A stretch of DNA of 64,000 nucleotides from Pseudomonas alliivorans (GCF_017826695.1 NZ_JAFFZW010000008.1:1-64000); one strand, 5' to 3'. Counted from the stretch's first letter, positions 33,956 through 44,058 are shown. Translations and numbers: made by a program. Notes: generated by a model from the sequence alone, not told the origin.

Positions 33956-35326
33956 TCACACCGCCGCCGGGTCCGCCACGACTTCTGCCGGTTCCTCGGC
34001 GACCATTCTTGCCTTCATCCGCTCAGCGTCCCTGCTGAAGCAACGTGATGCCAGATACAAAAACACCAGCGTCATCAGCAATGCCGCCGGGATCAGGTAC
34101 ATGGCGTCGTGCAGACCGATGGCCTTGAAGCTTTCGTTCATCACGTCGGCCCCTGCGACCGCCATCGCTGCATGGGCGAAATGATCGGACAGCAAGCCAA
34201 CCACAACCGGCCCCGCGCCACCGCCCAGCAGGTACAGTCCGGCGAAAAACAATGCCATTGCCGTCGCCCTCAGGCGTGGTTCGACCACGTCCTGAATGGC
34301 CGTGTAAACGCAGGTGTAGAAGTTGTAGGCGAACAACCAGCCCACGCTGAATACCGCCACGAACACGCCGATTTCAATGCGTCCGGCGTGCAAGGCATAG
34401 CCTGTGGCGATCGTCGCCACCAACATGCTGAACGCCGCGAACAACAGCCTTCCATTGGGCGAACGCTGGTGCAGTTTGTCGGCGATCCAGCCGCCTGCCG
34501 TCAGGCCTAACAATCCGGTCACGCCGACGATCACGCCCGTCGCGACTGCAGCTTCCTGCAAGGGCAGGAGGAAATAGCGTTGCAGCATCGGCACCATGAA
34601 CGAGTTGCAGGCGTAAGTGGCGAAATTGAAGGTCAGGCCGCCGAGCACCAGCCAGCGGAATGTGGGGATCGACAGTACTCGGCGGATCGGTTTCTCGATT
34701 TTGACTTCCGACATGCGCACGCTTTCAGCCGCGCCACGCTTGGGTTCCTTGATGAAAAAGATGAACACGGCCAGCAGCAGCCCAGGCACCGCTGCGATGA
34801 AGAAGGGGGCGCGCCAGCTGTCGAACGCCTTGACCATGGCACCGATGGTGAAGAACGCCAGCAGCAGACCCAATGGCAGTCCCAACATGAAAATGCCCAT
34901 GGCACGGGAACGTTTATGCGCCGGAAACAGGTCACCGATCAGCGAATTCGCCGCAGGCGCATAACTGGCCTCGCCGATACCTACGCCCATGCGCACCAAC
35001 AGAAAGGTCCAGAAACTGCCGACCATGCCATTGACCGCCGTCAAGCCGCTCCACACCGCCAGACCACAACCCATCAGCTTCTTGCGCGATCCGTTGTCCG
35101 CCATACGCCCCAGCGGCAGACCGGCGATGGCGTATACCAGCGTGAACGCGGTTCCCAGAAGCCCTAGCTGAAAATCACTCAGGTGCCATTCCATGCGAAT
35201 GGGCTCGACGATTATGGCCGGGATGGTGCGGTCAAAGAAGTTGAACAGGTTGGCGAGGAACAACAAAAAGAGGACGCGCCATGCGTTGGCGGCCTGAATA
35301 GGGGTTTCCGTCCGAAGCGTGGTCAT
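33956..35326 (-). CDS. MFS transporter, spinster-like group
   Basis: The 456-residue inner-membrane protein has about 12 hydrophobic segments. Early motifs LFNFFDRTIPAIIVEPIRME and LPLGRMADNGSRKKLMGCG (the MFS A-motif) and GIGEASYAPAANSLIGDLFP are typical of spinster-like carriers. It would move a small organic molecule by proton coupling; the substrate is unknown. The ATG at 35326 is preferred over one 11 codons upstream because AAGGGA precedes it. The gene is divergent from the MHYT-GGDEF-EAL gene across 231 bases. Confidence 0.85.
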   Translation of the reverse strand: MTTLRTETPIQAANAWRVLFLLFLANLFNFFDRTIPAIIVEPIRMEWHLSDFQLGLLGTAFTLVYAIAGLPLGRMADNGSRKKLMGCGLAVWSGLTAVNGMVGSFWTFLLVRMGVGIGEASYAPAANSLIGDLFPAHKRSRAMGIFMLGLPLGLLLAFFTIGAMVKAFDSWRAPFFIAAVPGLLLAVFIFFIKEPKRGAAESVRMSEVKIEKPIRRVLSIPTFRWLVLGGLTFNFATYACNSFMVPMLQRYFLLPLQEAAVATGVIVGVTGLLGLTAGGWIADKLHQRSPNGRLLFAAFSMLVATIATGYALHAGRIEIGVFVAVFSVGWLFAYNFYTCVYTAIQDVVEPRLRATAMALFFAGLYLLGGGAGPVVVGLLSDHFAHAAMAVAGADVMNESFKAIGLHDAMYLIPAALLMTLVFLYLASRCFSRDAERMKARMVAEEPAEVVADPAAV

Positions 35327-35557
35327 GAGGCGATCGTCCCTTCTTATTAGTGGTAACAATCTAGAAGGCTGAGGGTGGCGTGTCTGTAAACATTCGTAAA
35401 CCGCATCTTCGATGAAGATTTCTTATAACTATTCGTTATTGCCGCTTTTCAGATTCCTGGAGATGCGTACTGGCAAACTGACAACAGCTTCTATACTCAC
35501 TCCGAATCGCCAGGCCTTTAGCCTTGGCGCCCTGGCAGTAAAGATATAGGGCTTGCT

Positions 35558-37873
35558 ATGGAGTGGCTGGGTTTGAATGTGTTCGCCGGGGTCCCGGCGG
35601 ACGGGCAACTGTTGATCAACTGCAGTCATAATCTGTTTCTGGTTGCGCTGGCGTACGGAGTCGCCTGTGCCGCGTGCTTCGCGACACTGGACATCGCCGA
35701 CCGGGTCATTCAGGTCGAAGCCCTCAAAAGCAGACGCATCTGGAAGGCGCTGGGAGCGCTGTGTCTGGCGGGCGGCGTATGGGCCATGCACTTTATCAGT
35801 ATGCTGGCTTTTCAGGCACCTCTGACCATCACCTACGATTTGGGCATCACGCTGGCGTCGCTGCTGATCGTGCTGATGACCGCGCTGTTCGCCATCGAGG
35901 CGCTGACCATCCAGACACTGACCCTCAGGCGCTGCCTGACGAGCGCGGTGGTCATGGGTCTTGGCATCAGCCTCATGCATTACCTGGGCATGGGGGCCAT
36001 GCGGTCCGACGCCGTGCAGTACTACGAGCCAAAAACCTTCGTTCTCTCCGTTGTCGTCGCCATTCTTGCCAGCGTGGCCTTGCTCACCCTGCCCCGCCAT
36101 TTGCGGCAGTACAGCGGCATGTTTCATCAGATGTTTCGTTACGGGCTGAGCGTTTTTCTGGGTGCAGGCCTGCTGACCATGCACCTGATGGGCATGCGCG
36201 CCCTGCACCTCGTCATTCCCCAGGGCGCAGAGCTGCACCTGCCGAGCGCTGCAAACAGCCAGCAACTGGGCCTGACCATTGCCGTGATCACCTTGCTGAT
36301 CATTGCCGGCAGCATCAGTGCGGCGATGGCCGACAAGAAACTGCAGGGCAAGGAGCATGACCTTCAGCGCGTCAATGCGCTGCTCACTCAACTGGATCAG
36401 GCGCGGGTCTCGCTTCAGCAGGTAGCGCATTACGACCCGCTGACCAACCTGATCAACCGCCGCGGATTCAACCAGATATTCGCTGAAAAACTGCTCGAGC
36501 ATACGATCGGACAAGGCATGCTGGCAGTGATGTTCCTGGACATCGACCACTTCAAACGTATCAATGACAGCCTGGGTCACGATGCAGGTGATGAGTTGCT
36601 CAAGGTAATCGCCGAGCGAATCCGCAGCGCCACGCGCGTCCAGGACGTGGTGGCGAGGTTCGGGGGTGACGAGTTCTGCATCCTGCTGAGCATCCCCAAC
36701 TACGAAGAAGCCCGACACTTGGCGCACCGCGTCATGCACAAGATGAAAGAGACCATCGCGCTGGCCGGAAGACGCATGGTCATGACCACCAGCATTGGCA
36801 TCGCAGTGTTTCCACGGGACGGCTCAACCTGCGATGAATTGCTCAAGCACGCCGACCTCGCCCTCTACCAATCCAAGGGCAACGGCCGTAACCGGGTCAA
36901 TTTTTTCAGCCCCGCCCTCAAGAACAAAGCCAGTCTGGAATTACATCTGGAAGAGGAGTTGCGCAACGCCCTGCGTGAAGAGACAGGCCTTGAGGTGTAC
37001 TACCAGCCGATTGTCGATCTGCGCACCGGGCACATCGCCAAGCTGGAAGCGCTGGTGCGCTGGAATCATCCGCAGCACGGACTGCTGGTGCCCGATCGTT
37101 TCATCAGTATCGCCGAAGCGAACGGGCTGATTGCCGAACTGGACAACTGGGTACTGCGCCGCGCCTGCCGCGACCTGGGCGCATTGCGCCTCGACGGCCT
37201 GGACAAGCTGATCATCACGGTGAACTGTTCGGCGCTGAACCTGAGTCGGGACGAGTTGACCGAAGAAGTGGAACAGGCGCTGAGCGAAGCTAATGTAGCC
37301 CCGGGCCGCCTGGAACTGGAGGTGACCGAGAACGCGCTGATGGGCAACATCAGCAATACGATCCTGATGCTCAAGCATATTCGCAGCCTGGGCGTCTCGC
37401 TCTCGATCGACGACTTCGGGACCGGTTATTCGTCACTCGCCTACCTGAAACGGCTGCCGCTGGACACACTGAAAATCGATAGATCGTTCATCATCGACAT
37501 TCCGAAATCGCCTCAGGACATGGAGATCGTTCAGGCGATCATTGTGATGGCCCACACCCTGCGCCTCAAAGTGGTGACAGAAGGCGTCGAGACGCCTGCA
37601 CAACTGGAATTTCTCAGTCAATTCGGTAGCGATTACGTGCAGGGCTATCTGTTCAGCAAGCCGCAGCCGCTGGAACGGATTCTGCCGCTGGTCAGGGAAA
37701 CGAACGGACGAGAACCTGCCAGTCTGTGGCCCGCATCGCTCATGCTGGACGTCAAGGATCGGGATGCGGACATACCGCGTTCACTCGATCTGTTCGACGA
37801 CCTGCCGGGCGCTGAACATGCTCTGGCCACCCGCAGCCCTTCTCGCACACAACGGTCACGATGGTCTGACTGA
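35558..37873 (+). CDS. Membrane sensor with MHYT, GGDEF and EAL domains
   Basis: The 771-residue protein starts with seven hydrophobic segments containing three MHYT-type motifs (MHFISM near 77, MHYLGM near 140, MHLMGM near 208), thought to bind copper and sense gases or redox. A GGDEF domain follows with RFGGDEFCIL near 367, then an EAL domain with KLEALVRWNHP near 494 and IDDFGTGYSSLAYL. Both signatures are intact, so it could make and break cyclic di-GMP. The layout is that of P. aeruginosa MucR, which links c-di-GMP to alginate and nitrate sensing; orthology is likely but not proven. Confidence 0.9.
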   Translation: MEWLGLNVFAGVPADGQLLINCSHNLFLVALAYGVACAACFATLDIADRVIQVEALKSRRIWKALGALCLAGGVWAMHFISMLAFQAPLTITYDLGITLASLLIVLMTALFAIEALTIQTLTLRRCLTSAVVMGLGISLMHYLGMGAMRSDAVQYYEPKTFVLSVVVAILASVALLTLPRHLRQYSGMFHQMFRYGLSVFLGAGLLTMHLMGMRALHLVIPQGAELHLPSAANSQQLGLTIAVITLLIIAGSISAAMADKKLQGKEHDLQRVNALLTQLDQARVSLQQVAHYDPLTNLINRRGFNQIFAEKLLEHTIGQGMLAVMFLDIDHFKRINDSLGHDAGDELLKVIAERIRSATRVQDVVARFGGDEFCILLSIPNYEEARHLAHRVMHKMKETIALAGRRMVMTTSIGIAVFPRDGSTCDELLKHADLALYQSKGNGRNRVNFFSPALKNKASLELHLEEELRNALREETGLEVYYQPIVDLRTGHIAKLEALVRWNHPQHGLLVPDRFISIAEANGLIAELDNWVLRRACRDLGALRLDGLDKLIITVNCSALNLSRDELTEEVEQALSEANVAPGRLELEVTENALMGNISNTILMLKHIRSLGVSLSIDDFGTGYSSLAYLKRLPLDTLKIDRSFIIDIPKSPQDMEIVQAIIVMAHTLRLKVVTEGVETPAQLEFLSQFGSDYVQGYLFSKPQPLERILPLVRETNGREPASLWPASLMLDVKDRDADIPRSLDLFDDLPGAEHALATRSPSRTQRSRWSD

Positions 37874-37981
37874 AAGGCGTGCCCTCGAGCGGGGCGGTGT
37901 AGCTTTTTGCTACGCGGGCAATCACGAAGTTACCGTGGCACCCACAAAGGTGCCGTCACGAGCACCCGCATGGCGCACAGA

Positions 37982-38287
37982 TCAGTCCGACGCCCTGTTT
38001 TGGATCAACACCCAAGGTGCCACTACCACCGCCCAGAGCAGCGGGTCACTCTCTACAAGCTCGATTGCCTTTGATTCAGACACCTTGCCGACCTTTGCGG
38101 CGTCCATCCATGCGGACACTTTGGCAGCGTCGTTTTCGGCTACCGCCTCGGCAACTTCGATCAGATCCAGAGGTGGCTCGACCCACAACAGGGCACCCTT
38201 GGCAAAGAATGGTTGCAATTCTTTCCAGCGAATTGAGGCGGTCTCCCCGAGCAGTTTGGCATAGAGGGTGCTAGGTTCTTGCGTCAT
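37982..38287 (-). CDS. DUF2288 family protein
   Basis: The 101-residue soluble protein opens MTQEPSTLYAKLLGETASIR and continues WKELQPFFAKGALLWVEP, the pattern of DUF2288 proteins, which are small, helical and of unknown function. The ATG at 38287 has GGTGA about nine bases upstream; a GTG three codons earlier has none. It converges with the MHYT gene and is divergent from braC. Confidence 0.75.
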   Translation of the reverse strand: MTQEPSTLYAKLLGETASIRWKELQPFFAKGALLWVEPPLDLIEVAEAVAENDAAKVSAWMDAAKVGKVSESKAIELVESDPLLWAVVVAPWVLIQNRASD

Positions 38288-38615
38288 GGGTTTCACCAGA
38301 AAGGAAATCGGCGCAATGATACCGCCGCCTTTCTCGTAGAAAAACCCGGAAGCAAGTGATTGATTGCAGGAAAGCCGCGAAATCCACCACGATCCGCCCG
38401 GTCTTCACGACATCGGGGCGGTTGGATTCTGTAACTTTCTTTCGATTAAGCGACACACACCGGTTTACCCCATTGCCCCGTGCTTTCCAAGCGATTCACC
38501 GGCACTCTAAACTGTTCCGGTACAGTTGGCGGAGCGGGGGAAGATCGGTGTCGAAGCCGGTCCTGTAGCCTTGGCCAGCAGGATTATAAAAACTACAACG
38601 CAAGAGTGGAGCATC
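38288..38615. promoter_or_regulatory. braC upstream region
   Basis: These 328 bases hold no gene. They should contain the divergent promoters of the DUF2288 gene and the bra operon. An 18-base near-perfect palindrome at 38510-38527 lies 89 bases before the braC ATG and is the best operator candidate. Confidence 0.55.
38510..38527. promoter_or_regulatory. Palindromic operator candidate before braC
   Basis: AACTGTTCCGGTACAGTT is symmetric at 16 of 18 positions, with arms AACTGT and ACAGTT around a CCGG core. The form resembles operators of GntR/MocR-type regulators. No such regulator is adjacent, so the binding protein is unknown. Confidence 0.4.
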
Positions 38616-39740
38616 ATGACTAAGGGTACCAAGAAGCTTTCCAGGCTGTTCGCCGCATTGGTTATGGCCGGGGTTGCCAGCCATTCGTTCGCAGCCGACA
38701 CCATCAAGATCGGCATCGCCGGTCCCAAGACTGGCCCGGTCGCCGAGTACGGCACCATGCAGTTCAACGGCGCCAGGATGGCCATCGAGCAGATCAACGC
38801 CAAGGGCGGTGTCGATGGCAAGAAACTCGAAGCTGTCGAATACGATGATGCCTGCGACCCGAAACAGGCCGTGGCAGTCGCCAACAAGGTCGTCAACGAT
38901 GGCGTGAAATACGTGATCGGTCACCTGTGCTCCAGCTCCGCTCAACCTGCATCCGACGTCTATGAAGACGAAGGCATCATCATGGTGACCCCGGCAGCCA
39001 CCAGCCCTGATATCACCAACCGTGGCTACAAGCTGGTATTCCGTACCATCGGTCTGGACAGCGCGCAGGGACCTGCAGCCGGTAACTACATCGCAGACGT
39101 CGCCAAGCCGAAAATCGTTGCAGTCATTCACGACAAGCAGCAATACGGCGAAGGCATCGCTTCGGCAGTAAAAACCACGCTGGAAAGCAAAGGCGTCAAG
39201 GTTGCCCTGTTCGAAGGCATCAATGCCGGTGACAAGGATTTCTCGTCGCTGATCGCCAAGCTCAAGCAAGCCAATGTCGATTTCGTCTACTACGGCGGCT
39301 ACCACCCGGAGCTGGGCCAGATTCTGCGCCAGTCCAAGGAAAAAGGCCTGAACGCCAGGTTTATGGGTCCTGAAGGTGTGGGCAACGACTCCATCTCGCA
39401 AATCGCTGGCGAAGCCTCCGAAGGCCTGCTGGTCACCCTGCCGAAATCCTTTGACCAGGATCCCGCCAACCAGGCGCTGACCAAGGCCTTCCAGGACAAG
39501 AAACAGGATCCGAGCGGTCCGTTCGTCTACCCGTCCTACTCTGCCGTTCAGGTCATTGCCGACGGCATCGCTGCCGCCAAGACCGAAGACACCGACAAGG
39601 TGGCGGCCGCCATCCACGCCGGTACGTTCAAGACCCCGATGGGCGAACTGAGCTACGACGCCAAGGGCGACCTGAAGAACTTCCAGTTCGTGGTCTACGA
39701 ATGGCACTACGGCAAGCCGAAGACCGAAGCCGCCAAATAA
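38616..39740 (+). CDS. braC: Branched-chain amino acid ABC transporter, periplasmic binding protein
   Basis: The 374-residue protein has a signal peptide of about 26 residues ending SHSFA, then a type I periplasmic binding fold: DTIKIGIAGPKTGPVAEYGT, DDACDPKQAVAVANKVV, GHLCSSSAQPASDVYED and ATSPDITNRGYKLVFR. The two Cys in these segments form the conserved disulfide. BraC captures Leu, Ile, Val and some Ala/Thr and hands them to BraDEFG. The ATG at 38616 follows the purine-rich GAGTGGAGC. A terminator after the stop probably lets braC be made in excess over the membrane parts. Confidence 0.94.
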   Translation: MTKGTKKLSRLFAALVMAGVASHSFAADTIKIGIAGPKTGPVAEYGTMQFNGARMAIEQINAKGGVDGKKLEAVEYDDACDPKQAVAVANKVVNDGVKYVIGHLCSSSAQPASDVYEDEGIIMVTPAATSPDITNRGYKLVFRTIGLDSAQGPAAGNYIADVAKPKIVAVIHDKQQYGEGIASAVKTTLESKGVKVALFEGINAGDKDFSSLIAKLKQANVDFVYYGGYHPELGQILRQSKEKGLNARFMGPEGVGNDSISQIAGEASEGLLVTLPKSFDQDPANQALTKAFQDKKQDPSGPFVYPSYSAVQVIADGIAAAKTEDTDKVAAAIHAGTFKTPMGELSYDAKGDLKNFQFVVYEWHYGKPKTEAAK

Positions 39741-39760
39741 GCAGCTTGCGTTGACAACCG

Positions 39761-39790
39761 AAGCCCACTGCCACCGCAGTGGGCTTTGTT
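39761..39790 (+). terminator. Terminator/attenuator between braC and braD
   Basis: AAGCCCACTGC, a CACC loop and GCAGTGGGCTT, followed by TGTTTT, form a strong rho-independent terminator 20 bases after braC. Read-through would supply braDEFG at a lower level, the usual arrangement for binding protein and membrane subunits. Confidence 0.85.
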
Positions 39791-39951
39791 TTACGAATCA
39801 TGGCCCGCCTGCCGAGATCCGGCAGAGGCCACCTGAAAATCTTAAAACCGTTACCAGCGGTTCGCTGGCGGCGTCACAGGCAACGCATCGACAGAATGCG
39901 TACCCGACGCATGCCGGAGAAATGCAGATCAGGTTTTTAGGAGCGCGGTAA

Positions 39952-40875
39952 ATGCCCGAGTTATTCCACTACATGCAACAGCTGGTCAATGGCCTGACCA
40001 TTGGCAGCACGTATGCATTGATCGCCATCGGCTACACGATGGTTTACGGCATCATCGGAATGATCAACTTCGCCCACGGCGAGGTGTACATGATCGGTTC
40101 CTACGTTGCCTTCATGGCGCTTGCCGGCCTTGCAATGATGGGTATCGACAGCCTGCCGCTGTTGATGATCGCAGGTTTCGCCGCCTCCATCATCGTGACC
40201 AGCGCCTACGGTTACAGCATCGAACGGGTCGCCTACCGTCCGCTGCGCAACAGCAACCGTCTGATTCCTCTGATTTCTGCGATCGGCATGTCGATCTTTC
40301 TGCAGAACTCGGTCCAGCTTTCCCAGGGTTCCGGCAACTTTGCCATCCCTAACCTGCTGCCCGGCAGCCTGTCATTCGGCCCCGGTGGCGCACAGGAAGT
40401 GCTGATTTCCTACATGCAGATCGTGGTATTCGCTGTCACGCTGGTGGCCATGACAGGCCTGACCCTCTTCATTTCCCGCTCGCGAATGGGCCGCGCCTGC
40501 CGCGCCTGCGCCGAGGACATGAAGATGGCCAACCTGCTGGGTATCAACACCAACACCATCATTGCCCTGACCTTCGTGGTCGGCGCCGCGCTGGCTGCGG
40601 TTGCCGCCATGCTGCTCAGCATGCAATACGGCGTGATCAATCCAAGCGCGGGCTTTCTGGTAGGTCTCAAGGCGTTCACCGCTGCGGTACTGGGCGGCAT
40701 CGGCTCGATTCCGGGCGCCGTGCTCGGCGGTCTGGTGCTGGGCGTCGCCGAAGCCTTCGGTGCCGACATCTTTGGTGATCAGTACAAGGACGTCGTGGCC
40801 TTCGGCCTGCTGGTCCTGGTGCTGCTATTTCGCCCGACCGGCATCCTGGGTCGTCCGGAGGTTGAGAAAGTATGA
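39952..40875 (+). CDS. braD: Branched-chain amino acid ABC transporter, permease BraD
   Basis: The 307-residue membrane protein is of LivH type. It starts [20 protein letters not shown], includes [20 protein letters not shown] and the cytoplasmic ATPase-contact loop [18 protein letters not shown], and ends with [15 protein letters not shown] and [14 protein letters not shown]. With BraE it forms the inner-membrane channel. Its stop overlaps the braE start by four bases (ATGA), so the two are translationally coupled. Confidence 0.94.
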   Translation: MPELFHYMQQLVNGLTIGSTYALIAIGYTMVYGIIGMINFAHGEVYMIGSYVAFMALAGLAMMGIDSLPLLMIAGFAASIIVTSAYGYSIERVAYRPLRNSNRLIPLISAIGMSIFLQNSVQLSQGSGNFAIPNLLPGSLSFGPGGAQEVLISYMQIVVFAVTLVAMTGLTLFISRSRMGRACRACAEDMKMANLLGINTNTIIALTFVVGAALAAVAAMLLSMQYGVINPSAGFLVGLKAFTAAVLGGIGSIPGAVLGGLVLGVAEAFGADIFGDQYKDVVAFGLLVLVLLFRPTGILGRPEVEKV

Positions 40876-42137
40876 GCAAGTCTTTCAAACAGGCGCTGTT
40901 CAGCGCTGCGCTGGTGTGGGCCGTTGCCTACCCGGTGTTCGGCCTGAAACTGGCCTTTTCCGGCGTGACCCTGCAAGTGCATAACGCCAGCCCCATGACC
41001 CTGACCGTCATTGCGGCCTGTTCGGTCCTGCTGTTTCTGCGCGTGCTGTTCGCCGAGAAGATCAGCACTTTGCGCAATCGTGATCGCGCCCCACTGATCT
41101 CACAGAAAACCAGCGACTTCATGACCCGGCCTACAACCCAGCGCTGGGGCCTTGCCGCCCTGATCGTGCTGGCGTTCGTCTGGCCGTTCTTCGGCTCGCG
41201 CGGCGCAGTCGATATCGCAACGCTGATCCTGATCTACGTGATGCTGGGCCTGGGCCTGAACATCGTGGTCGGCCTCGCAGGCCTGCTGGACCTGGGCTAC
41301 GTCGGTTTCTACGCGGTCGGCGCCTATGGTTACGCGTTGCTGTCGCACTACTTCGGCCTGAGTTTCTGGGAAAGCCTGCCGCTGGCCGGTCTGCTGGCAG
41401 CGCTGTTCGGCTTCCTGCTGGGTTTCCCGGTCCTGCGGCTACGGGGCGATTACCTGGCCATCGTGACGCTCGGGTTCGGTGAAATCATCCGTATTTTCCT
41501 GCGCAACATGACCGAGATCACCGGCGGCCCGAACGGCATCAGCAACATCGAAAAACCAACCCTGTTCGGCCTGAGCTTCGAACGCCGTGCAGCCGAGGGT
41601 GCGCAGACGTTCCACCAGTATTTTGGTCTGGACTACAACCCGATCAGCAAGGTGATCTTCCTCTATCTGATCGCCCTGCTGCTGGCGCTGGCGGCGCTGT
41701 TCGTCATCAACCGCCTGCTGCGCATGCCGATCGGTCGTGCCTGGGAAGCCTTACGCGAAGACGAAATTGCCTGCCGTGCACTGGGGCTGAATCCGACCGT
41801 GATCAAGCTCTCGGCATTTACCCTGGGGGCAGCGTTCGCCGGTTTCGCAGGCAGCTTCTTCGCCGCTCGCCAGGGTCTGGTAACGCCGGAGTCTTTCACC
41901 TTCATCGAGTCGGCAATCATTCTGGCCATTGTGGTCCTTGGCGGCATGGGTTCCCAGCTGGGCGTTATTCTCGCGGCCATTGTGATGATCCTGCTGCCTG
42001 AACTGATGCGTGAGTTCAGCGATTACCGCATGTTGATGTTCGGTGCCCTGATGGTGCTGATGATGATCTGGCGTCCTCAGGGTTTCCTGCCGATGCAACG
42101 ACCTGTCATGAAGTTGAAAGCGGAGGCGGCCAAATGA
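40872..42137 (+). CDS. braE: Branched-chain amino acid ABC transporter, permease BraE
   Basis: The 421-residue LivM-type permease has the N-terminal extension usual in Pseudomonas BraE (about 100 residues with two hydrophobic segments), then the conserved core [40 protein letters not shown] and the EAA-like loop [19 protein letters not shown]. It pairs with BraD in the inner membrane. Four-base overlaps with braD upstream and braF downstream show tight coupling. Confidence 0.93.
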   Translation: MSKSFKQALFSAALVWAVAYPVFGLKLAFSGVTLQVHNASPMTLTVIAACSVLLFLRVLFAEKISTLRNRDRAPLISQKTSDFMTRPTTQRWGLAALIVLAFVWPFFGSRGAVDIATLILIYVMLGLGLNIVVGLAGLLDLGYVGFYAVGAYGYALLSHYFGLSFWESLPLAGLLAALFGFLLGFPVLRLRGDYLAIVTLGFGEIIRIFLRNMTEITGGPNGISNIEKPTLFGLSFERRAAEGAQTFHQYFGLDYNPISKVIFLYLIALLLALAALFVINRLLRMPIGRAWEALREDEIACRALGLNPTVIKLSAFTLGAAFAGFAGSFFAARQGLVTPESFTFIESAIILAIVVLGGMGSQLGVILAAIVMILLPELMREFSDYRMLMFGALMVLMMIWRPQGFLPMQRPVMKLKAEAAK

Positions 42138-42901
42138 AACAGCCTCTACTGCAAGCCACAAACCTGAGCATGCGCTTTGGCGGTCTGCTGGCGGTCAATG
42201 GCGTTGCCCTGACCGTTCATGAAAAGCAGGTCGTGTCGATGATCGGCCCCAATGGCGCGGGCAAGACCACTGTCTTCAACTGCCTGACCGGTTTCTACAG
42301 ACCCAGCGGCGGGACCATCCTGCTGGATGGCGAACCGATTCAGGGCCTGGCCGGTCACCAGATTGCGCGCAAGGGCGTAGTGCGGACCTTCCAGAACGTG
42401 CGTCTGTTCAAGGAAATGACCGCTGTCGAGAACCTGCTGGTCGCCCAGCATCGTCACTTGAACACCAACTTTCTGTCCGGACTGTTCAAGACGCCGGCCT
42501 TCCGTCGCAGCGAACGCGAAGCCATGGACTACGCCGAACACTGGCTGGAAGCCGTCAACCTCAAGGAATTCGCCAATCGCCCGGCCGGGACACTGGCCTA
42601 CGGTCAGCAGCGCCGCCTGGAAATCGCCCGTTGCATGATGACGCGCCCGCGCATTCTCATGCTGGACGAGCCGGCAGCCGGTCTGAACCCGCGGGAAACC
42701 GAAGACCTGAAAGCGCTGATCGGCGTGTTGCGCAACGAGCACAACGCCACAGTGCTGCTGATCGAGCACGACATGAAGCTGGTGATGAGCATTTCCGACC
42801 ACATCGTAGTGATCAATCAGGGCACGCCACTGGCCGACGGAACGCCGGAACAGATTCGTGACAATCCTGAAGTGATCAAAGCCTACCTGGGGGAAGCGTA
42901 A
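42134..42901 (+). CDS. braF: Branched-chain amino acid ABC transporter, ATPase BraF
   Basis: The 255-residue LivG-type ATPase has Walker [10 protein letters not shown] near residue 38, the family insert [20 protein letters not shown], the signature [12 protein letters not shown] and Walker [15 protein letters not shown], then the switch His in EHDMKLVM. It powers uptake with BraG. It starts inside the end of braE by four bases and ends one base before braG. Confidence 0.94.
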   Translation: MKQPLLQATNLSMRFGGLLAVNGVALTVHEKQVVSMIGPNGAGKTTVFNCLTGFYRPSGGTILLDGEPIQGLAGHQIARKGVVRTFQNVRLFKEMTAVENLLVAQHRHLNTNFLSGLFKTPAFRRSEREAMDYAEHWLEAVNLKEFANRPAGTLAYGQQRRLEIARCMMTRPRILMLDEPAAGLNPRETEDLKALIGVLRNEHNATVLLIEHDMKLVMSISDHIVVINQGTPLADGTPEQIRDNPEVIKAYLGEA

Positions 42902-43603
42902 ATGCTGCAGTTCGAAAACGTTTCCACCTTCTACGGCAAGATCCAGGCGCTGCACAGCGTCAACGTTGACGTCCGCCAAGGCGAGATCGTGACCCTGATC
43001 GGCGCCAACGGTGCCGGCAAGTCCACCTTGCTGATGACCTTGTGCGGCTCACCGCGCGCTCACAGCGGCAGCATCCGTTACATGGGCGAGGAACTGGTCG
43101 GCCAGGAATCGTCGGTGATCATGCGCAAGAGCATCGCGGTAGTGCCCGAAGGCCGCCGCGTGTTCGCCCGCCTGACCGTCGAAGAAAACCTGGCCATGGG
43201 CGGTTTCTTCACCGAGAAAGGCGATTACCAGGAACAGATGGACAAGGTCTTGCACCTGTTCCCGCGCCTAAAGGAACGTTTCACGCAGCGCGGCGGCACC
43301 ATGTCCGGCGGCGAACAGCAAATGCTCGCCATCGGCCGTGCGCTGATGAGCAAGCCCAAGCTGTTGCTGCTGGACGAACCGTCGCTAGGTCTGGCGCCCA
43401 TCATCATTCAGCAGATTTTCGAGATCGTCGAACAACTGCGACGTGATGGCGTGACCGTTTTTCTGGTCGAGCAGAACGCCAACCAGGCCCTTAAAATCGC
43501 CGACCGTGCCTATGTGCTGGAAAACGGTCGAGTGGTGATGCAGGGCACCGGTGAAGAGCTGCTGGTCGATCCGAAAGTGCGGGACGCCTATCTGGGCGGC
43601 TAG
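42902..43603 (+). CDS. braG: Branched-chain amino acid ABC transporter, ATPase BraG
   Basis: The 233-residue LivF-type ATPase has Walker A GANGAGKST, the family segment AVVPEGRRVFARLTVEENLA, the signature MSGGEQQMLAIGRAL and Walker B LLLLDEPSLGLAP. It is the last gene of the bra operon, directly abutting braF. The TAG stop at 43601-43603 contains the junction with a 141-bp miniature element: TA belongs to the gene and G is the first base of the element, so the protein end is unchanged while the 3' untranslated region is altered. Confidence 0.94.
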   Translation: MLQFENVSTFYGKIQALHSVNVDVRQGEIVTLIGANGAGKSTLLMTLCGSPRAHSGSIRYMGEELVGQESSVIMRKSIAVVPEGRRVFARLTVEENLAMGGFFTEKGDYQEQMDKVLHLFPRLKERFTQRGGTMSGGEQQMLAIGRALMSKPKLLLLDEPSLGLAPIIIQQIFEIVEQLRRDGVTVFLVEQNANQALKIADRAYVLENGRVVMQGTGEELLVDPKVRDAYLGG

Positions 43604-43743
43604 GTTTTGTACGAAAAGTCGGCGAGCGAAGGTCAGGCAAGGCAAAAACAGGCGAGGAAGCGGAGTCTACGTGTTGTAAATGAGCATTCCGAGCCTGTTT
43701 TTAACGCAGCATCACCGAGCGCAGCCACTTTTCGTACAGAGCC
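43603..43743. mobile_element. 141-bp miniature inverted-repeat element (MITE), copy 2
   Basis: It is base-for-base identical to 3973-4113 and lies in the same orientation relative to the upstream gene. TA flanks both sides (43601-43602 and 43744-43745). The insertion lies on the braG stop codon, between the gene and a hairpin at 43763-43788 that may be the original operon terminator. Perfect identity of the copies suggests recent movement or gene conversion; the transposase that moves it is not in the window. Confidence 0.8.
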
Positions 43744-43762
43744 TAGCAAAGCGCGCCATGAT

Positions 43763-43788
43763 CATGCCCACGCACCTGCGTGGGCATG
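43763..43788 (+). terminator. Long hairpin downstream of the bra operon
   Basis: CATGCCCACGCA and TGCGTGGGCATG form a perfect 12-bp stem with a two-base loop. Without the miniature element it would lie 17 bases after the braG stop, a normal terminator position, though no T run follows. It resembles the intergenic repeats at 33886 and 49579. Confidence 0.6.
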
Positions 43789-43938
43789 CCTTCCCTCTCT
43801 CACCCTCACGCCAAACGCTCCAGCGCCGAGCCGCTGCGCTCGAACCATCCCACCAGATAATCACCCGCACTCGCCCTGACACTTCGCTCTCGAAGGGTGA
43901 ACCAGAAACATCGGTGTCGTTGCCGTCTGGTATTCCTT

Positions 43939-44050
43939 GAGCAGCCTGTGCAACCTGCATGGCCGATAACGGCCTGGCCATCAGCCGTTCATCACTGGCT
44001 ACCTTTAAGCGAACCGCCAGATCGAAGCCGTCGCGCCGCAAATCGCGCAC
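43939..44050 (-). pseudogene. Fragment of a LysR-type regulator effector domain
   Basis: On the minus strand the frame reads RDLRRDGFDLAVRLKVASDE then RLMARPLSAMQVA, a hallmark of the effector domain of LysR proteins (usual form DLRRDGFDLAVRLG..L.ARPL). About 37 residues remain. Both the DNA-binding front and the C-terminus are missing, so it is a decayed fragment. Confidence 0.55.
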
Positions 44051-44058
44051 GCTGTTAC

